Source: Pseudolabrys sp. Root1462 (lineage in GTDB: Bacteria; Pseudomonadota; Alphaproteobacteria; Rhizobiales; Xanthobacteraceae). Taken from it: a DNA stretch of 64,000 bases. The translations under genes were made by a program, and so were the position numbers. The stretch is from positions 2,872,922 through 2,936,921 of the forward strand of contig NZ_LMFS01000001.1 in assembly GCF_001426945.1 (NCBI RefSeq). The letters are read 5' to 3'. Within the stretch, counting starts at the first letter, position 1, and each line of letters starts with the position of its first letter. Shown here one piece after another: positions 61,921 through 64,000 of the stretch. The notes below the pieces were generated by a model. The model saw only the letters and a program-made list of their open reading frames with translations. It ran no database searches and was not told where the DNA came from.

Positions 61921-63876
61921 GTGAGCGATCTCCACGCCATCGACGAAGCGGCCGGCATGAGGCCGGCCATTTCTCCCGCCGCCGCGCTGGCAACCGACAT
62001 TCTGCAGGCCTTGCTGCTGATCTGCGTCGTCGGCTGGGTGCTCGACCTGCCGCGCCGGCTGTTCGGCCTGTCGTTCTACACCGAGCAATTGCTGGCGGTG
62101 TGTCTCGGCCTGGCGCTGGCTTTGTCCTTCATCAATGCGAATTTCAAGCCGGCCGTGTTCGGCTGGATCGGTGGGGCGCTCGCGCTCGGCATTTGCGGCT
62201 ACATTGCCGTCCGCTACGAGCCGCTGACGCTGTCGATCGCCATGCTGCCGACGGAAGGCGTCATCGGGAGCGCCATCCTCGTCCTGCTAGTGCTGGAAGC
62301 GACGCGGCGCTCGGCCGGCGGCGTCCTGGTCGCGATCATCCTGATCATCTCGGCCTATGTCTTTATCGGCCCGCATATGCCGGGCGACTTCGCCACCCGC
62401 AACGTGTCATTCGAGCGGCTGCTCGTCTATTTCGGCCTCGATACCAACGGCATGATCGGCAGCATTCTGTCGGTCGCGGTGCTGATCGTGGTGCCGTTCA
62501 CGCTGATGGGCCAGGTACTCGGCCGCACCGGCGGCGCCGCTTATTTCGCCGATCTGGCGATGTCGGCGATGGGCACCTATCGCGGCGGCGCCGCCAAGAT
62601 CGCCGTGGTCGGCTCCGGCCTGTTCGGCCTGATCTCCGGCGCCGCGGTGTCGAACGTGGTGGCGGTCGGCATCGTCACCATTCCGCTGATGTCGCGCTCA
62701 GGTTTCTCGCGCACCCGCGCGGCGGCGATCGAGGCCGTCGGCTCGACTGGCGGGCAATTGATGCCGCCGGTGATGGGCGCCGCCGCCTTCATCATGGCGG
62801 AATTCCTGCAGGTGCCCTATGGCGCGGTGTGCGTCGCCGCGGCAATCCCGGCCTTGCTCTACTACATCGCGCTGTTCGTGCATGTCGATCTCGAGGCCGC
62901 CAAGAACAAGATCGGCGCGGCTCAGGTTGCCGACATGCCGTCGTTCCGCGAAGTGCTGCTGTCGGGCTGGCACTTCCCGATCCCGCTGATCTTCCTGGTC
63001 ACGACGCTGGCCTGGCCGGAATTCTTCCAGATACCCATCGAGCGCGCCGCGATCTATTCGACCGGCATCCTGATCGTGCTGTCGCTGACCTTCGGCTATC
63101 GCGGCAAGCGCGTGACGCCGGCCGAGATGGTACGCGCCATCCTCGACACCGGCCGCGCTGCACTCGACATCATTTTGATCGGCGCCGCCGCCGGCATGGT
63201 GGTCGGCGCGCTGAACATCTCCGGCATATCGTTCGGCCTGACGCTGCAGCTCATCACGCTTGCCGGCGAAAACTTGTTCGTGCTGCTCGTGCTCACCGCG
63301 ATCATCTCCATCATTCTCGGCATGGGCATGCCGACGGTCAGCGTCTATGTGCTCACCGCCTCGCTGCTGGCGCCGTCGATCATCAAGCTCGGCGTGTCGC
63401 CGATGGCGGCGCATATGTACGTGATGTATTTCGGCATGCTGTCGATGATCACGCCGCCGGTGGCGATCGCCGCCTATGCGGCGGCCAACATCGCCCGCGT
63501 GCCGGGCTGGAATGCCGGCTGGATGGCCGTGGTGGTGGGCTGGAGCACGTTCTTCATCCCGTTCCTGTTCGTCACCGAGCCGTCGATGCTGATGAACGGC
63601 ACCTGGCCGGTGATCGCCTGGAACCTCGCCCGCAACGTGCTCGGCATCGTCGTCGGCACCGCGGGCATCGTCGGCTTCATGTTCGCACCGCTGCCGGCGG
63701 CGCTGCGGCTCGCCTTCGCTGCGGCGGGCGTCGCCATCCTCATTCCGCCGCATGTCTTCCCGGGCGCCGAGTGGCTCGACTGGGCCGGGCTCGGCGGCGC
63801 GGTGGCGCTGCTGGCGTTCAACTGGCTGCAGAGCCGCGCCCACAAGCAAACGGCGCCGCAGGTGGCGGCGCCGTAA
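61921..63876 (+). CDS. TRAP transporter permease, fused 4TM/12TM
   Basis: 651 residues. The DctQ-like part (about 1-150, four helices) is fused to the DctM-like part (about 160-600, 12 or more helices), as usual for TAXI systems. Features: GGAAKIAVVGSGLFGLISGAAVSNVVAVG (around 221-250), TGGQLMPPVMGAAAFIMAEFL near 277-297, and the mirrored LGMGMPTVSVYVLTASLLAPSIIKLG. GTG start at 61921. The energy source is an ion gradient. Substrate unknown; a cupin protein gene lies next to it on the other strand. Confidence 0.93.
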   Translation: MSDLHAIDEAAGMRPAISPAAALATDILQALLLICVVGWVLDLPRRLFGLSFYTEQLLAVCLGLALALSFINANFKPAVFGWIGGALALGICGYIAVRYEPLTLSIAMLPTEGVIGSAILVLLVLEATRRSAGGVLVAIILIISAYVFIGPHMPGDFATRNVSFERLLVYFGLDTNGMIGSILSVAVLIVVPFTLMGQVLGRTGGAAYFADLAMSAMGTYRGGAAKIAVVGSGLFGLISGAAVSNVVAVGIVTIPLMSRSGFSRTRAAAIEAVGSTGGQLMPPVMGAAAFIMAEFLQVPYGAVCVAAAIPALLYYIALFVHVDLEAAKNKIGAAQVADMPSFREVLLSGWHFPIPLIFLVTTLAWPEFFQIPIERAAIYSTGILIVLSLTFGYRGKRVTPAEMVRAILDTGRAALDIILIGAAAGMVVGALNISGISFGLTLQLITLAGENLFVLLVLTAIISIILGMGMPTVSVYVLTASLLAPSIIKLGVSPMAAHMYVMYFGMLSMITPPVAIAAYAAANIARVPGWNAGWMAVVVGWSTFFIPFLFVTEPSMLMNGTWPVIAWNLARNVLGIVVGTAGIVGFMFAPLPAALRLAFAAAGVAILIPPHVFPGAEWLDWAGLGGAVALLAFNWLQSRAHKQTAPQVAAP

Positions 63877-63911
63877 TCCTTGCCCGTCACTCGGGCGGCC
63901 GAAGGCAGGGC

Positions 63912-64000
63912 CTACTGCCCTTCGCGCCAGATGCCGAGCGACTCCTGCGCCGGACGATCCGAGATCGAGAACAGCACAGCGTCGCCGCTCCCCGTAACCT
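63912..64000 (-). CDS. Cupin-type protein (C-terminal end only)
   Basis: The stop is TAG at 63912-63914; the readable end is 29 residues (VTGSGDAVLFSISDRPAQES, then LGIWREGQ). The pattern AVLFSISDRPAQE-x-LG-x-WRE is that of the C-terminal cupin of gentisate 1,2-dioxygenase-like proteins. The rest lies outside the window. Convergent with the TRAP permease gene (36 bp between stops), so an aromatic-acid link is possible. Confidence 0.6.
   Translation of the reverse strand, partial: VTGSGDAVLFSISDRPAQESLGIWREGQ

Overview
The window is GC-rich chromosomal DNA from an alphaproteobacterium, most likely of the order Hyphomicrobiales (Rhizobiales), near the Xanthobacteraceae/Nitrobacteraceae. Supporting evidence: a CcrM-type GANTC methyltransferase with GANTC sites in its own leader; a MutY / DciA-like / DsbA-like / SMC cluster; an mbfA gene with an Irr-type iron-control palindrome; an HdeA-like protein; a petABC operon; and several families of short GC-rich intergenic inverted repeats typical of these genomes. 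Cytochrome b and cytochrome c1 are separate genes, unlike the fused fbcH of Bradyrhizobium and Rhodopseudomonas, so the source is probably a relative outside those genera. No rRNA, tRNA, insertion sequence, prophage or CRISPR array was seen. Both edges cut genes (ETF-ubiquinone oxidoreductase on the left, a cupin protein on the right).

Layout. 1-9 kb: ETF-QO (partial), a family-4-like uracil-DNA glycosylase, an EamA-type membrane protein, a cyanide-insensitive-type bd quinol oxidase (cydAB), a GT39-type glycosyltransferase, RNase HII and a PA0069-type radical SAM protein. 9-19 kb: small glycosyltransferase, a MarR-GNAT fusion, MoaB, a YpfJ-type metallopeptidase, CcrM, an aminotransferase / barrel protein / CinA operon, RidA, a YciF-type ferritin-like protein and an SMP-30 lactonase. 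19-25 kb: mutY divergent from a DciA-like gene, a DsbA-like gene and smc. 25-31 kb: an autotransporter, a 70-residue basic SANT/Myb-like protein, a candidate small RNA with two six-cytosine runs, LemA, an M48 protease and a GNAT. 31-37 kb: apt, mtnP, petABC, trmL, hemF. 37-41 kb: TauE/SafE exporter, then DUF1285 / CoA-type Nudix / DUF6111 / CCA-adding enzyme as a tightly overlapping operon. 41-48 kb: a four-gene MoxR / DUF58 / DUF4159 / large membrane protein operon. 48-56 kb: two LysE exporters, HdeA, GNAT, glutathionyl-hydroquinone reductase, a Nudix / Crp-Fnr / cytochrome cluster, mbfA and a metallophosphoesterase. 56-64 kb: hydroxypyruvate isomerase-like and isopropylmalate/tartrate dehydrogenase-like genes back to back, DUF2171, an MFS exporter divergent from a LysR regulator, and a TAXI-TRAP uptake system.

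How the genes fit together. Respiration is well represented (ETF-QO, bc1 complex, bd oxidase), as are DNA maintenance (UDG, MutY, RNase HII, CcrM, SMC, DciA-like) and cell-envelope functions (MoxR operon, autotransporter, LemA/M48, HdeA). The most interesting non-coding signals are the CcrM leader (paired GAGTC sites abutting the start codon, a CtrA-like site and two perfect hairpins in the first codons), the Irr/ICE palindrome over the mbfA -10 region, a Crp/Fnr-type palindrome between a regulator and a histidine-rich cytochrome, and the C-rich candidate sRNA near 28.6 kb. Most of the window is ordinary, well-conserved chromosomal backbone.
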